Positions 63,117-64,000 of a DNA stretch of 64,000 nucleotides are shown here, piece by piece (the stretch's first letter is position 1; each line of letters opens with the position of its first letter). Origin of the DNA: Planctomycetota bacterium (lineage in GTDB: Bacteria; Planctomycetota; Planctomycetia; Planctomycetales; Planctomycetaceae); NCBI GenBank assembly GCA_014584345.1, contig JACTNB010000023.1:17347-81346 (forward strand), read 5' to 3'. Under the pieces are notes generated by a model, which saw only the letters and a program-made list of their open reading frames with translations, was not told the DNA's origin and searched no databases. The position numbers were made by a program, and so were the translations under genes.

Positions 63117-64000
63117 TCATCGCCGCTGCGATCCTAGCGCAAGTTGCATGTCCAGCGGACTCCGCACCCCACAACCCCCTTTCTGCGCACGTGGGTATAA
63201 ATCATCGTCGTTGAGACATCTTTGTGTCCCAGCAACTCCTGCACGGTACGAATGTCGTAGCCGTTCTCCAGTAAGTGCGTTGCGAAGCTGTGACGAAGTG
63301 TGTGGCACGTCACCCGCTTCTCGAACTTGCAGCGGCGAACGGCATTCAACAATGCTTTCTGCACGTTGTTCTCATGCAGATGATAACGCACCAGCGGGCT
63401 CTCAGGATTTTGGGGATCGCGGCTGAGTTGATCCGAACCAAACACCCACTGCCATGCCAGACTCACACTGGCCACACTGTTCTTCCGTTGAAACGCCTTC
63501 GGCAATGGCACCCCGGCGAAGCCCTCTTCCACGTCCCGCTCCAACTGCCTGCGGGCAACCTCTACCCGTTGCTGCAACCCGTCCACCGCTAACTGGGGAA
63601 GCGGAACTGCGCGATCCTTTCCCCCCTTCCCCTGCCGAATCACAATTTGTCGTCGCCCGAAATCGATGTCCTTGACTCTCAGTCGGCAGCTCTCCATTAG
63701 CCGCATGCCAGTCCCGTACATCAGTTTGCACATTAGCCCGTACGGCTCGGGGCAAACCTTGGGCAGCAGTTTCGGTACTTCCTCCTGCGACAGCACGACC
63801 GGGAGACGCTGCTTGGGCTGAGCCCGATGGGCCTGAATCTCCGGAAGTTTGTGTTCAGCACGTGGCTCCAGAAATACAGAAGTGCCGAAAAAGCCTGATT
63901 CTGCGTGGAGGGGGCCACCTGCTGTTCTGTCGCTAGATAGCTCAGGTACTGTTCCACTTCTGCTTCTCGCAGTTCCCGAGGATGCCGCCAGATGCCGTAA
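63117..64000 (-). pseudogene. Integron integrase (IntI-type tyrosine recombinase), two frameshifts, cut by the window edge
   Basis: The N-terminal SAM-like domain reads WRHPRELREAEVEQYLSYLA and STQNQAFSALLYF. One missing C near 63,870 shifts the frame to LEPRAEHKLPEIQAHRAQPKQRLPVVLSQEEV. The catalytic domain then has GTGMRLMESCRLRVKDIDF (first Arg), the IntI-specific insert with PKAFQRKNSVASVSLAWQWVFGS, HTLRHSFATHLLENGYDIRTVQELLGH (HxxR) and the Tyr in STTMIYTHV. A shift in a G5 run near 63,180 separates the canonical C-terminus GGCGVRSPLDMQLAL (stop at 63117). IntI enzymes insert gene cassettes at attI. Either decayed or mis-assembled. Confidence 0.8.

Noticed and set aside
62911..63133. Canonical integron attC site
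   Set aside because: Fold-back structure is present, but RYYYAAC and GTTRRRY boxes at the proper places were not found, so it is reported only as a repeat.

Overview
The window looks like chromosomal DNA from a planctomycete (Planctomycetota, probably Planctomycetaceae-like). The evidence is the density of lineage-typical exported families: four formylglycine sulfatases, three genes with planctomycete cytochrome-c (PSD1/DUF1587-type) domains, DUF1501 and DUF1552 proteins, PQQ-type beta-propellers, class-C beta-lactamase-like hydrolases and EF-hand-bearing enzymes. No rRNA or CRISPR array was seen.

Layout. (1) 1-5,480 is a scar region. It holds remnants of a heavy-metal P1B-ATPase, a TolC-type efflux channel, a surface-protein tail, a transposase N-terminus and a serine-recombinase C-terminus. 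Among them sits an intact sigma-54 two-component system (615-3,040) with a near-perfect -24/-12 promoter and an upstream palindrome. (2) 5,485-11,658 is a plus-strand trio: a sialate-O-acetylesterase-like SGNH protein, an alpha/beta hydrolase and a sulfatase. (3) 11,874-14,400 has two minus-strand clusters of tRNA and tRNA-like genes on either side of an ECF sigma factor and a membrane anti-sigma-like protein. (4) 14,482-22,140 carries an OprB-like porin, a large sulfatase coupled to a CMD-family protein, a Gly/Pro-rich cell-surface protein, a SnoaL-like protein and a small membrane protein, followed by a transposase fragment and a tRNA 3' remnant. (5) 22,982-29,486 is a minus-strand cluster for short-chain hydroxy-acid/ketone-body use (GntP permease, 3-hydroxybutyrate dehydrogenase, hydroxyacyl-CoA-dehydrogenase-like protein, thiolase, acyl-CoA synthetase). 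It is divergent from a FadR-type GntR regulator. (6) 30,715-44,591 is a plus-strand run of PSD1/DUF1587, PSD1-DUF1549-DUF1553, DUF1501, PQQ-propeller, a broken cupin, a BD-FAE-type hydrolase, a methyltransferase, a sulfatase, DUF1592-type cytochrome and DUF1552 genes.

(7) 62,707 down to 44,656 (minus strand) is the most striking block: 12 co-directional genes, mostly with 4-bp ATGA overlaps or gaps of 2-31 nt, headed by an ECF sigma factor and a single-pass membrane regulator. They encode a 1,329-residue fusion of an alpha/beta hydrolase with a complete PSD1-DUF1549-DUF1553 protein, then DUF1501, a PHB-depolymerase-like esterase, a sulfatase, a PD40 propeller, two beta-lactamase paralogues around a PQQ propeller, a LolA-like protein broken by a homopolymer frameshift, and a thioredoxin-like/cytochrome/copper-monooxygenase-like protein. 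Six of the enzymes carry EF-hand pairs, about 16 loops in all, while the sulfatases and hydrolases elsewhere in the window carry none. I infer a dedicated, sigma-controlled, calcium-tagged extracytoplasmic degradation module with unknown substrate. (8) 62,756-64,000 holds a frameshifted integron integrase (IntI-type) and fold-back repeats on its 3' side.

Several genes are disrupted by single-base indels, often in homopolymers. These may be real decay or assembly error, and this is flagged where it applies.
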